Origin: Fomitopsis serialis
Lineage: Eukaryota; Basidiomycota; Agaricomycetes; Polyporales; Fomitopsidaceae
Direction: 5' to 3'
Assembly (NCBI RefSeq): GCF_022376445.1
Contig: NW_025954995.1
Coordinates: 1-64,000 of the forward strand
Length of the DNA stretch: 64,000 bases
Of this stretch, positions 10,977 through 23,300 are shown in pieces; within the stretch, counting starts at the first letter, position 1, and each line of letters starts with the position of its first letter. Both the position numbers and the translations under genes were made by a program. The notes below the pieces were generated by a model, which saw only the letters and a list, made by a program, of their open reading frames with translations, was not told the DNA's origin and ran no database searches.

Positions 10977-12125
10977 ATGACCGACTCTGAGATTACTGGG
11001 ACAGTCGACTTCACGGCTAACGGGGAGACCTACCAGACCTGGTACCGCCTCCTAGGCGACCTCAACTCTGGCAAACGCCCCCTTGTTACGCTGCACGGTG
11101 GACCCGGCTTCGGACACGAAGCCATGCTCCCGCACTATGAGCTGCACAGAGCCCGCGGCATCCCCGTCATATGCTACGACCAGCTTGGCATCGGGAAGAG
11201 CACGCACCTCCGCGAGAAGCCGAAGGAGTTCTGGAGCGTCGAGCTGTTCGTCGACGAGCTGGCGAACCTCGTCGAGAAGCTCGGCATCGCGGAGAACTTC
11301 GACTTGTGCGGCCATTCGTGGGGCGGGATGCTCGCCCTGTCGTATGTGCTCGCGAAGCAGCCCAAGGGACTGAAGCGGATGGTCCTGGTGGGAACGCCGT
11401 CGTCTATGGAGCTATGGCAGAAGGGGACGAGGGAGCTGCTCGAGGGCTTGCCGAAGGATACACGGGAGACACTGAAGAAGCACGAGAGGGAGGGCACGAC
11501 GGACAGTGAGGAGTACAAGGCGGGGATGGAGGTCTACTTTCGCAAGCACATGTTGAAAGTCGTCCCGGTGGATCCCCCAGTTGGCACAAGGTGCACTCCG
11601 CGCGAAAGAGGAAGACCCTACGGTGTATTCGATCATGTGAGTGACACTTAGACTGAATTACCATCGTATATTACTGACTGTGATCAGGAACGGCCCTTCC
11701 GATTCTACATCACTGGGACCATCAAGAGCTGGTCGGTGCTCGACGACCTGCACAAGATCTCCCAGGAGACGCTGGTGATCAACGGCGCCGACGACGAGGC
11801 GAGGGATTTCGTCGTCGGTCCTCTCTTCTGGCGGATCCCGAAAGCGAAGTGGGTGCAGTTCGCGAATAGTTCTCACCTAGCGTTCTTCGAGGAGCCAGTG
11901 CGGTACTTCGAGGTTGTTGGGCAATTCTTGACTACACCGTATGTTGATGGGGACGCAGTCAGTACCAACCTTCGTAGGGCACGGATAGGAACAGTGCATA
12001 ACAGGAATGATAGACCAATCCTATGGACCTGGATCGAAGAGCCATTGGGAACTCAAGCTAGTGTTCGTTGTCAGCTCGGCATTCGGTACGAGGATACCTT
12101 TTTGAGAAAAACGACAATCAGCTAA
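10977..12125 (+). CDS. proline iminopeptidase-like alpha/beta hydrolase
   Basis: Serine peptidase family S33-like hydrolase, expected to release N-terminal proline (or another amino acid) from peptides. ATG 10977 begins MTDSEITGTVDFTANGETY. Motifs are the oxyanion-hole loop LHGGPGFGHE, the nucleophile elbow GHSWGG, the acid NGADDEARD (Asp) and the histidine SSHLAF, so the triad is complete. One intron (about 11638-11687) is clear. Between the cap domain and this intron the conserved reading ALRAKEEDPTVYSIM lies in a different frame from the flanks. The frame leaves at a run of five C (11574-11578) and returns at about 11702 just after NGPS, so the overall frame remains open while about 25 residues are replaced by unrelated sequence. 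The 3' end is uncertain: family members normally end soon after the GQFL segment, but the frame runs to 12125. Confidence 0.8.
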
Positions 12126-12796
12126 GACATAATGAGAGTTCGTATTCCTGCGTACTCCTCGACGCACAAAGGTATGTCGATTGTGGATGTACGATGGCAA
12201 CCCGTCAACGACCTAAACCTGAACAAGGTGTAGTGCCGCCGCAATCACGCCCGTTGCGTCAGTAGTAGGGGAAAGCGACTCACCAGATGACTACCTATAT
12301 ATGTGCTACCTCCCATCTCGCGGTAGGCCTGCTTCATTTGCAACCGCCAGATTCGCTGCACTCACATCTTCCTCCGTTGTACCTGACAACCTACGACGAC
12401 TGAGTATGGTAGCAGCATTGATGTTCGCGCGGATCGGAGCACATGATACGCACTAGACGGACCTCATAGCTACGTCGACAACACAAGTCGCACTGTCGGT
12501 TACTTCACGTTAGACTCCCAGTCTGCATCGCAGTACGTAGGCACAGGTGCAGCACGAGGTGGATAGCAACTAATGAAGCAACTACAATCCAGTTAGTGTA
12601 ATGAGACTGCGCTCAAATGTTCTACAATCCCTACGAGGCTCTATTATACTACATATCAGCGTGCAGGTATCTGCGGACCAGATGGATGAGAGCTGCAGGG
12701 CCTATGATGGCCGAGAGCATGGATGAGTGGCACGACATGCGTGTTAGAGACTGGAGGAGGACGTCAGAGAAAATACTTTGATTCGGTGATTAAGAC
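12126..12796. other. intergenic, no gene recognised
   Basis: Convergent spacer between the iminopeptidase (+) and the phosphate transporter (-). No coding segment is recognised. A further 3' exon of the transporter is possible because its last codons are followed by GTAAGT, but no candidate was convincing. Confidence 0.45.
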
Positions 12797-15700
12797 TTAC
12801 CCAATGGCCTCCATCAAGAGGAACCCGACGGTTGCGACCACCTTCAGATAACGCATGAGTGGAGCATTGCAGCAGAGACAGTGATTATCCTACCATCATC
12901 GCAATGAAACTCGCAGGCACGCCATTCTTGAGGAAGTCGATGTTAGTCAAGTACAACTGGCCCATATCGTCTTCCTGGTTCGCACTTCATACGACGGTAG
13001 ATGTTAGCACAGAGCACACTAAGGACGGATGTGGACATGACGTACGCCGTCTGGTTGGGGAAGCCGGAGACCGGCATGCCCATTCCGGTCGAACACAGCA
13101 GACCGGTCAAGAAGATCAGCAGATTCTGCCTGTTTCCTGGCATGTTCGCGCCCACTTCCTTGGCGATGGGAACGAGCAGAACGCTGGCGATTGTGTGGCT
13201 GATGAATGTCGAGACGACCTGGACCGCAGACTTCAGCTAGATCGGATGTCGGAAGACTGAGCAGCACCTACCAAGACGATACATGAAAGTACGATGACAA
13301 CGGTGTAGAGCGAGAGCCCAGAGATCATTTCCCGAATGCCGTCGTCCATGACTTCCAAGAGGCCACTAGACGTAACGCCCTTGCCCAGGGCGATGCCGCC
13401 CATCGCGAGGAATACTACCGTCCACAAGAACTGCTCGAAGTCCTCCTACAAACTCACACACCGCTCAATCAGCTGCTTTCTATGGACGCTCGGACAATCC
13501 AGACGCACCTTCTTCAGCACACCCGTCGAGAAGAACGCTACAATGGGTATGATAGCGATAATGCCCATATCACCAACGGCGTCCTCGATCTGGTGCTCGA
13601 AGCACCACAGCGCGATCGTGACAAGGCAGACGAGGGTGACCCACCACTGCTTCATCGTGAACGGCTCGCGCGACGCACGTATTGGCCGGATCTCAATATC
13701 GCCCTCGCCGTCTGGTGAGCGAGCGGGGCGGTACGAGACGAGGAGCAGCAACCAGATGAGCACAACAGAAATGCCCGAGACGGGCAGCGCGACGGCGAAC
13801 CAGCTCGCCCAGTCGAGTTGTGGGTCCATCTCGTGCAGCGCAATGAGGTTCTGCGGGGAGGATATGGGCGAGCTTTGGCCACCGATGTTGGCCGCCAGGG
13901 CGATGCCGATCTACAGAATCATGTTGAGGACGGAATCGTGAAAATCATTGTTCAAACTCACGATCAGACATGGAGCAAACTTGGACTTGGGCGGAAGTGT
14001 CCTAAGTATTGGCTATATGCGCTTGAGTGCGACGTCCCTCTTTGCAGCCGTGCAGAAGGCCTTACCTGGATGAGGGAGAAGCATAGTGTAGGCGCTGCAA
14101 CGTTACTGATCCACATGCTTGCGAAGCATGCGACGCCCATAATGCAAGCAGGACAATACTGGGTCTTGTACCAGCGAGACTGAGCACCTTCGTAATCAAC
14201 ACGCGGTCGATAGCAGTCTTACTCAGGGCGGATGCGATGGTGAAGCCGCCGATGAGGAGCATGATCGTCGGCGAGAACATGACGGAGAAGATGTATCTAC
14301 ACAGACATCGTCAATAGACTTCTCGGAGATACACACACAAAGACTCACTTGGTAGCATCGGGTGTGCTCAGTCGCTCCTCACCGTCAGGCGACCGGATAA
14401 CGCGGAGCGTTACAAGAAGCAGGGGAACAAAGATGGAAGTCACGAACAGCGGGATCGCCTCCGTCGCCCACATGATCGTCGCAAATACCAACACCGCAAG
14501 ACATCGACTCGCCTCGACGCCGTCCACCACCTTGACGTTCAGCAAGATGACGAACACGAGGACGGATACGAACAGAAACACTTGCTTGATCGTCAACCGC
14601 AGGTGACCCGCCTTCGTGTTCATGTCCAGCAAGCCCTTCTCGGGCTCGAGCAGAGCGTCCCGCCGCGCGCGGCGGGGCTGTCCTCAGTGCCCCCTCGTCG
14701 TGCATGCCCAATCATCTGCCGCCATACCGTGTCGCGCTCCCAAGCGATGTGCTCGCGCTGATGCAGCTGGAGCTGGCGCTGTGCCGCCCGGTGGTCGCCG
14801 TGTGTCACGCACTTCGTGTAGAGCTCAACGAGGAGCGTAATCGTCGCGTTAAGGTGGTCCTTGGTCGCCTGCGAGAACGGCTGCGCCTGCTCGACGACGT
14901 CGTGCAGGTAGTGTTCCTGCAGCGCGCTGTCCGTCACCTTGTCATACTTCTTGAGAATCTTACGGAACCCGGAGTAATTCAGTTCAACGTACGACCGCAT
15001 CGATGTCGCGGTGAGGTAAAGGTTGGTTATCCGCCGCTTGAAGAGCAGCTGGATATCCGTCGCGTAGTTGTTCTTCGCCGTCCAAACAGTCTGCGGGCTC
15101 GTGAGCGAGGTGATGCTGTCCTTCATGCCCTTGACCTTGGCCGCGATCGTCTTGGTCGTCACCTTGGGCGAGTGTGGCGACCCGATCTGGGACGAGCCGG
15201 ATGCCTGCCCATAGTGCTGCGACCTGAGCGAAGCGATGCTCGCCTCGAGATTGCCGTGGTCCTCTACGGATGAAATGCTATATCGTCGGGTGGGCTGCGA
15301 GTCATACCTTCGTCTGCCTCGTGAGGCCCCGGCAGCAGAGCTCGCGGAACGTGCGTGTCGACGACTGCCTGGAGGGCGAGAGGGCGAGCGAGTAGGGTCA
15401 CGGCTGGCTACCGGACTGTGGGCATCGAAGTCATCCTCGTCATCATCATCCTCGTCGTCGTCGTCTGTGCCTGCGTCCATGTACTGATGTCCCGCGTCCG
15501 GCCCGACTTCCTCCTGCTCCTGGACGAGCCTCTTCAGATGCTCAACCTCCTCTCCAACTCCTTCTCCTGCGTGTCGTAGAAGAGGCATGTCTTCTTGAGC
15601 TCGCGATCTAGCAGTGGGACGAAGATGCTGTCTGTTGCTGCACTAGTCACCCCACTCATGAGCGCAGTCTCCTCGCTCGCCTCGAGGTCGCGGTGCTCGC

Positions 15701-15882
15701 TGTAGAACGAGTCGCCGAGGCCGGCCTGCTGCTTCTCGAGCTGGTAGACTGTCTTCTTGAGAGCATCGTAGGCAATGTATTCGTCCCACCACTCGGGGAC
15801 GGCATTGAACTTGAGAGACGAGCTAGAGACTGCGTCAAGCGGCTACGAGGGAGGAACTGGAACACACTCGCCTGAACTTCAT
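12797..15882 (-). CDS. SPX-domain low-affinity phosphate transporter (PHO87/PHO90 type)
   Basis: Plasma- or vacuolar-membrane phosphate carrier: an N-terminal inositol-pyrophosphate-sensing SPX domain followed by a divalent anion:sodium symporter (DASS) domain. ATG 15882 begins MKF; an 11-nt first exon (15872-15882) is followed by a 49-nt GC-AG intron (15823-15871). Splicing gives the canonical SPX start SSLKFNAVPEWWDEYIAYDALKKTVYQLEKQ. SPX continues through LLFKRRITNLYLTATSMRSY and GFRKILKKYDKVTD to AWERDTVWRQMIG. The transporter part has the helix KQVFLFVSVLVFVILLNVKVV, ATEAIPLFVTS, GMGMPVSGFPN and the end LTNIDFLKNGVPASFIA...VVATVGFLLMEAIG with stop at 12797. One-base losses near 15550 (between EKEL and EEVEHLKRL) and near 14644 (before LLEPEKGLLDM) break the frame; both look like short-run indels. 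An acidic DDDD/EE repeat lies in the SPX linker. Confidence 0.82.
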
Positions 15883-16811
15883 GGCGAAGGCGGCGAGGTC
15901 GGATCCCGGGTGTGGACGACTGAGCGTCCTGAGCGGGATGCTCTCTGGGATATGACGCGACGTGTTGGTGCTCACGAGCTCGGGATGAGCAGCTTGGTCC
16001 CTGACTCTGACTCCCTGTGCCGCAATCGTCCTCAAGGTCGCCACGTGCGTAGGTGAGGTCGTCGTCTACCAAGGCGCTCAGTGTCTAGTTGGCAGCCAGA
16101 AATAGCGCCAAAACCTTCTCCTCCGCTACAACGAGAACAGTTCTAAGTGAGAGAGCAGGTTGACCAGCAGCGATGCCGGTGAGGGAGCAAGTCGAAGAGC
16201 CCCAGGAGGCGGTCGACAATCGAGGCGGCGCCGGGCAACAACCGTGCGATAATTTCGATCGTGCAAGTGTAAGCGCCCACTGCGATCGACTCAAGCGCCG
16301 GAGGACTCAGGAGGCCCGTGTGATTAGTATTATAACTACTAGTAATTCTTCTGGACATACATTCATTCTATTCCCGAACGTACATACCTGTTCTGTTCAA
16401 TTCTGAAGGGACAGTATGCTTATGGTACTTGTCATGATGCGCAAGGCTCGCTCGATCGCGGAGGCATGAAATATACCACGCAGTCCCATTGACATCATGT
16501 TCCCATCTAATCCGAGCCGCGAAGGACTGTGCACCTCGTACTACGCTACCAAGCTGCGCACGGTGAAGCATATGCATTGCCTGATCTTCGAAGTCGCTTG
16601 CTTGTACATCACTGGCCTATCCCGGCCTCCGACGATTGCAGACAGGATGAGATGCGAGGCCTCCAGAACAGTGACCGCCACGAGCACCACGTTTCTTGTA
16701 CCAGCACAAATCACGCAAGTGCTTGCCAAGCGAGGCTTCCCATTGCATTCCGAGAAACTACGTACTTAAGTCCATGTATCCATGGCTTCGCGGCGATCAC
16801 CGCGTGCCCTC
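15883..16811. other. intergenic, no gene recognised
   Basis: Promoter side of the phosphate transporter and 3' side of the next gene. No coding segment with recognisable similarity was seen. Confidence 0.5.
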
Positions 16812-17948
16812 TCAGGCTGTCTCGTCTCCGAAGCCCGGACCTGAGAGGTACGCCCCAGTATCCGCAGGACCGACACTGCTGACAGTCGCCAAGAACTGAC
16901 GGACTGCCGCCTCTGGAGTCTGGACCTGCACCTGCGGGTACACAGCTTTTACCTTCGCCAGCAGTCTGCCGAACTTCGCCATGTCCTCCGCGGACGCCGC
17001 TGCGCAGAGAAACTCGTCGTCGTAACTCGTTGCGCGCGCGAAGGCACTACGCACCTGCCGACGTCTCTGCGGTGGCGGACGTGTCCACCCACCCCGGGTT
17101 GACAGAGACGACGGTGAAGCCCTCGTCTTTGAGCCCCACCGCGTACTTGAGCACCACCATGGTCAGCGCGGCCTTGGTGATGGAGAGCGCGGCCATCGTG
17201 GCGACCTGTGCCTTCAGGACGAACTCGCGCGTGCTGGCGCCGCCGCCGACTAGGATGATCTTCTTCGTCGTGCCTTTGCGGAGCAACGGAAGGAAGGCGT
17301 TCACAGCATGGATGGCGCCGAGGACGTTCACCTCGTACTGCGGAGAGTTGGGTCAGGGCTGGCGGTGTGAAATGTGGATTGGTGGATACTCACGGACTGG
17401 ATGAAATCGTCATGAAGCTTATCTTCGCTCGGACTGCATAAGGGGTAGAGTGGGCATGTGAGTGTCCAGGACTCGCCAGGCCCGGGGGGCATCGACTGGG
17501 GCAGAACATACTAATCTAGGAGACTCCGCAGCACGCTTTCGCGGTCCAAGATGGCAGCGTTGTAGATGAGTACGTCCAAGGAACCGTTCGCCACTTCCGC
17601 CGCTTCTGCGGCCGCATTCTTCGATGAGGTCAATATGACTGTGGATCAAGAAGTACTGTCGTACAGACCTGGAGCGTGCGGTGGTCCGTCACGTCCGCCC
17701 CTAGGACGTGCACGTTCTTGTGTGGAAGCGCCTGCAAGACGGCATGCAGGTGCGTGGACGTCTGCTTGTTGCGCGCCGTGGCGAAGACTGTGTTGTCCGG
17801 TTCGAGAGCCTGCGGACGTCTGCGGTCAGCAAGCGGCGCGTCGACGACATAAACAGTACGGATGGCGCTGATATCGTGCACTTACGAGCTGGCGGACGAG
17901 CTCGAGTCCGATCCCGCGAGAGGCACCGACGACGGCGTACGACGGCAT
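16812..17948 (-). CDS. short-chain dehydrogenase/reductase, C-factor-like
   Basis: NAD(P)-dependent oxidoreductase with the classical SDR fold; the substrate is unknown. ATG 17948 starts MPSYAVVGASRGIGLELVRQL, with the Gly-rich cofactor loop GASRGIG at residues 8-14. Further exons give TVFATARNKQ, VHVLGADVTDH (adenine-pocket Asp) and NGSLDVLIYNAAIL (the NNAG-like motif). The exon at about 17047-17340 gives YEVNVLGAIHAVNAFLPLL, the catalytic-region segment KIILVGGGAS and a core helix reading TKAALTMVVLKYA, followed by VSVNPGWVDTS. The tyrosine of the usual YxxxK is not obvious here (reading ALSITKAAL), while the lysine is present. The last exon ends SGPGFGDETA before the stop at 16812. Length (about 250 residues) is normal. 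Possible loss of the catalytic Tyr makes the activity uncertain. Confidence 0.75.
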
Positions 17949-20306
17949 GTTAGTCTGTAGGTTCCAGCAGAATATTCTCTGGATGAGACAGAAGTCAAGC
18001 ATCCAAGCAATTGAGGCTTTATAAGGCATCCTGTCTCTGAAGCATGCTGACCCCACATCGCTACCGAATTCTCTAAGTCAAGCCTGCACAAATTTGGCGC
18101 CGATGCTCGCATTAACGTGGCCCGATGACAGCGGTGAGTGGTGCGAATCGTTGGGCGAGTCAGTCATCCGTCGAGCAGCTGATGAGGCGAAAATAGCAGC
18201 ATGGCGGGGCTGCCATGTTGTCCCGCGTAGCTACCTCTGCTGTAATCCGCACTGCACGCCTACAAGTTAATGCAGTGTATGTACGCATGACGCAAACCTA
18301 CACGCACCTAGACACCCTGATCGTTCCGAGTTTGGGATCAGGCGCGAGTTCGTCGATGTAACGTACAATACAGTCCTTGACAAGCGGGCGAGCATTGGGC
18401 AGTATCCCCATCCTCTGGTAAGCAGCTGACGGACTGTCAGCGGATCGTAAATCTCTGCAAGAGGGTTCAGCGGAAAGGACTTGAAGGAAGACGAGTTTCA
18501 TAGTACGCCTATATTCGGTGCGAGGAGTAGGCGCACTTACGTGCATCCATCCCACCCGGAGTCCCGAGTCGGAAGCGCCTGCTATTAGCACACTATCATC
18601 GCGCCGAAGTTCGTCATCCACGTAGTATGGCGAATCAAGTACTGCGCATCTTGCCCGCATATATGAAGGCACATGCTCCAGATCGCTGCTCGTCCGCGAT
18701 CTGCTAGCTTGATGACCGCTCTTCTTACTTATGGTCGGCGACGATTAAGAGGTCGGCGCGCTGTGGGGACCTTATTAGACTCGCCAACTTGGATGCATAG
18801 GCCGTCATTTGGGACGCCTGAGGCTCGCAAGCGCCTCAGGTCTGACGCACGCCCGCGCGCTATTGGGGCTGTACAACGTGGTCTAGATGAAGGGCGTATT
18901 GGGTGGGTTGCTCCTGGGCTGCCCGTTATCCACTGGCAGAGGTGATGTGCTCGTCCACAACCTCTCAGGCCTATCGAGCGATGGGTTCAATGGGGACCCT
19001 AGGTGACGCCTTGAGTGTGCGGATGACGTGCGTATCAAGGTTAAGTGACACCCATCCTGAAAACTGATTGTGAGGGAGCAGGTGCGTCGGCGAAGGGTGG
19101 AGCGGAGCATCAGCCGACTGGATGGTCGAGGCGACTGGGAGGACGTACCAGCTTCAACGGGAAACGGTGGACGTCAGGCGGAGTACGTTCAATTCAGAAG
19201 GGGTGAAGGCGGGTCCTCGAGGTGACCATGCATTCCAGATTACTTACCGGACACAAGAAAGTAGCAGAGCGCAGTGGGTGACTACGAACATACACGCGTT
19301 GGCCGAGCGGAACGGATCACCACGGAGAGGACGTGCTGACTCGCAAGCTTCAACGACCAATGGTATACGAGGACGAACGGAGGAACGTGACGCGAAGACT
19401 AATACCCAGTCAGCAGTGAGGTCGGCTTCACCTGGCGCGGAACGAAACCCGGCTGAGCGCGCTACCACTTGCGCAGGCGTACGGACGATGACGGCGAGAC
19501 ACTTCGATGCGAGGATCGACTGATGGGGAGGCCACTGTCAGGAATAGAACGCTTAGTACGAGTGACCAACGCACATACATACCGGCAGTCCCGTCGTTGC
19601 GCGGCGCGACCGAGTTTGAGGAGAGTCTGGACTGGACCCTGGCCGAGTCAGTCTGGGATGAGTAAGTAGTGTGATGCGGTGCGATCATCTCAGGCGTCGC
19701 ACTACAGTCGTCACGGTAGCGCGGAACAACAGTACGCGGTCGGCCCTCTCGCGCGTCCAATCTCACTGCTTCGAAGCAGTGAGATTGGACGCGCGAGAGG
19801 GCCGACCCCGCCGTGGAGGCTGCAACATGGAGTGAACAAGAACGAGCACAGCATTGATGTCAGATGATGAAAGAATATATCAGACAGAGCGGCGCCGAGA
19901 GAGTTAAAATCAGGCCACACCGCTGTGGGCAAGTTGCGTAGGCGGACGGCGAGCGTCGGGCGTTGGTCGGATGCGCAACGAAGACGATCACTGCGGGCGC
20001 CTAGGCTGAGTAACAGACGCCCATTGCTGAGATTCGATCGCGCCTGTCGTCCATTCCAGGCAGGTCTCCTGCCGTTTAGGGCGCGCACGTGCCCAGAAGC
20101 CGCGGAGAAACGGTCATGCGCGGTGGCGGCGGCCGCGATGGCGCGCAGAGGGATTTTGGAAAATGGGGAGAGCCTGGAGGGTTTCGTCCGTTACCGTTTT
20201 GCCATGCGACGCGCGACGCGTCCTTTATATATCTCCCCTCCGGTCCATCCGGCCCCGCTGCCCTCGCCTTGCGCTCGCTCTCAGTCTGACTGGCCCTCGC
20301 CGACAC
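17949..20306. other. 2.4-kb stretch without a recognised gene
   Basis: Divergent spacer. A minus-strand open frame at 18298-18672 (125 codons) has no recognisable domain and could be part of an unknown gene. Several plus-strand frames between 19122 and 19670 are basic, repeat-poor and unconvincing. A perfect 70-bp palindrome sits at 19738-19807. The last few hundred bases upstream of 20307 are the promoter and 5' UTR of the MFS gene. Confidence 0.5.
19738..19807. repeat. perfect 70-bp palindrome
   Basis: Two 35-base arms are exact reverse complements with no spacer; the centre is ttcgaa between 19772 and 19773. The bases just outside (c at 19737 and c at 19808) no longer pair. Because it is a palindrome, both strands encode the same peptide fragment here. 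It could extrude as a cruciform, be the tip of an inverted-repeat element, or be a fold-back assembly artefact. Confidence 0.95.
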
Positions 20307-23300
20307 ATGGGTTCTCAGCTGCCATCCTCCGAGTTCCCAAAGGCCACGCCCATGCCTGACGCGACAGAACGCAAGGCCCAACTCCAAGACCCCCGCGACC
20401 CGGAGGCTCTGGATAGGATGCCTGACGGCGAACCTGCTCCTCGTCCCCTCAGTAGGCTGCAGACCGTCGGTCTTATTGCTACCTGCACGACTGCCATGCT
20501 TTTGAATGTGCGTGAACATTGTGCTCGTTCCACGTATTTTTGTCATGTTTACGCGCATTTACAGACGTCTCTAAACACGGCAGTCGCGATCGCGTTGCCA
20601 ACGATGGGTAATGACCTCAACATTCCGCAATACAGGCTGCAGTGGGTCATCTCCGCATACACACTTAGCTCTGTACGTCTATGCGTTCTTCGATGCTGCT
20701 CCACGGTCCTCACTGTTTAACCAGGGCTGCCTCCTTCTCTTCTTTGGCCGACTAGCCGATTTGTACGGCCGCAAGAAAGCCTTCCTAGCTGGTATCACTG
20801 TCCTCGGTGTCCTGAGCTTGGGCTGTGGCTTTGCGCAAAGTGAGTGCCAATTTTAATCGGGGAGGTCGATATTAGTCTAGGCTGTTGGTGCGATCGCGGA
20901 GACGGGTCTGGTGGGTCCGTCGCCTTCGTCTTCCAGGCGACCTCGGCCTAGGGTTCCCGGTGTGAAGCCATCACTGTATGCGGGTTTCGGAAGTACCGCC
21001 GGAGTGCTGGCCTCGTCCAGGGCCCATGAGACCTTCTCACGCGCTGGACATAACGGCGAAACCCTGTGCTATTTATGCCCACGAATCACCGCGCTCTCCG
21101 TCTCTAATGAGTTGGCTGCCTGGCACCCGGTGCAAGCGTCGGGGCGGCGGCTCAAAGTCCAAATTTGACCTGTCCGCCGTCTTCCGTGGCGCGACTGGCA
21201 CGGCTTGACAGCGTCACAGAGGACCGGCGGAAAGCACTGACACATGCGCTCTATTCCAGAGTACGCCGCTCTCGTGCGCGAAGCGGGAAGAACGGCTGGG
21301 TGAGGCGGCTAGCGAAATGATTGGCATCTTCCTTTGGCTGCAGTCCTGGTGCGACGCATTGTACCTGACGAGTCATGACACGCTCTGTGAGCTCGCGCGT
21401 TGGGCTCGATACGGGCGGCGCAGTTTGGACACGGCTGTCGGACAGCGAATGAATTTGACTTCTCTTCGATCTTGTGTATCGCCCATATGGTGCTAATCGC
21501 TCTGACAGATGAGATCACAATCGACGTTCTGCGCGGTGTGCAAGGTCTTGGTTCCGCCGCTGCCATCCCCGCTTCGGTGCGTCTCCCCTTGCGTTCTGTG
21601 GGGGCACGCAGACTGACAGCCTTCACACTGCAGCTCGGTATCCTCGCGCATTCATTCCCGCCCTCGAAAACACGCTCCGTCGCGTTCGCGACTTTCGCTG
21701 CAGGCGCACCCGTCGGTGCAGCCATCGGCAGTGCGATCGGAGGTGTCTTGACGCAGCTGACAGAGTGCGCCGCTTTCCCTTCCATCTGCAGACGAGACGC
21801 TGATCAAAATTGAACTCAGGAAGACGTGGCGCTCGACGTTCTGGTTCATGGCAGGTATCAGCGCCGCGACTTCCTCGGCGGAATGCTCTCGTTCGACGCG
21901 GACCAGCCGTCGACGGAGAAAGACAAGTGCGCATCTTGGGCTCTTTGGACGCGATCGTACTGACGAACCGCTCACTTTCCTTTTTGCGACGCTCGCCCCA
22001 CCTTTCTGATGGTCGATCCTCGCTCCCTGCTCGCTCCCAACCCTCCTTGGCGATGCGATTACGTCCCGACCTTCTCGGCGATGAATCTGATGACTTTGAC
22101 TGATTGCGTGTGCCCACACTCGATCACGGAATCTAGGCGCGTCGATTGGTTGGTGCATTCCTCGTCACGGCGGGCCTCGTTCTCATCGTCTTCGTGCTGA
22201 GCGACGGTACCATCGCACCAGACGGATGGAAGACTGGATGTAAGTCTCCGTGATTCCCGCGTCTCGACGTCCCTTACACGCCCACCCGCAGACATCATCG
22301 CCCTGCTCATCATCGGCGTCCTTCCTGTTCGCCTACGTCGCCTGGGAGCACTTCCTCGAGCGCAAGCTCGACGCGCACTCGCTCGCGTGGTGGACGCCGC
22401 CACCGCTTATGCGCGTCTCGCTTTGGGGCCGCGCGCGCGGCAAGCTCGCGGTCACGCTCTGCCTCGCGCTCCTCGAGTACGGCGGGTTCATGAGCTTCTG
22501 CTTCTGGATCCAGCTCTACTACCAGGACTACCAGGGCCTGAACCCCGTGCTGACGATGGTCAGGCTCCTGCCGATGTTCGTCACGGGCATCGTCGCAAAC
22601 ATCATCGTGGCGCTGTTCGTGGGCCGGGTGCCGCTCGTGGTTCTCGTCAGTGAGTACTCTTCGGCAAAGGATCTTGAGTGCGTGCTGATCGGTGCACTGT
22701 GCAGCGATGGGTATGGCTCTGACGGGCGTGGCGAACCTGCTGTTCGCGCTGATCAATCCTGCGGCGACGTACTGGGCGTTTGGCTTCCCCGCGGCGATCC
22801 TCTCAGTGTTCGGCGCGGACTTCGTGTTCGCGGCGGGCACGCTCTTCGTCGCGAAGGTGTGCCTCCCGCACGAGCAGAGCGTCGGCGGCGCGCTCTTCCA
22901 GACCATGACCCAGGTGCGTGTCGCGTCTCCGTATTGTATGCGTATGGCTGACATGTGGGTCCTGCAGCTCGGCGCGTCGTTCGGGTTGGCGATTACGACG
23001 ATCGTGTACGACTCGGAGCTGAAGAAGGTGTCCGCGAAGGACGGGGTCATCATCAACGTCGACGGGACGAACGCGCCTGCCGAGGCACAGCTTTCAGCGT
23101 ACAAGGACGCGTTCTGGACGGCCTGTGCGATCGCCATGTTTGGTATGTGCCCCGTCTCTGCTCCTCGTCGGGTGGCGTGCTGATCCATGCTTTGTGTAGG
23201 GGCGGTCCTGTCTGTGTTGATCCTCCGCGGCGCGGGCATTGTCGGACACCAGAAGGGCTCCGAGCACGGCTCGACGATCAGCGGAGACACGATCCGCGAC

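Noticed and set aside
14650..14725. Alternative 52-nt intron in the SPX transporter that would restore the frame
   Set aside because: It would remove the conserved WRQMIG segment, so a one-base indel near 14644 is more likely.
19300..19390. tRNA-like A box (gttggccgagcgg)
   Set aside because: The sequence resembles the start of a tRNA-Ser/Leu gene, but no B box (ggttcgantcc) or acceptor-stem pairing follows within the expected distance.
19679..20088. Two overlapping frames sharing the peptide GPLARPISLLRSSEIG on opposite strands
   Set aside because: The shared peptide is only a consequence of the 70-bp palindrome and is not evidence of a gene.
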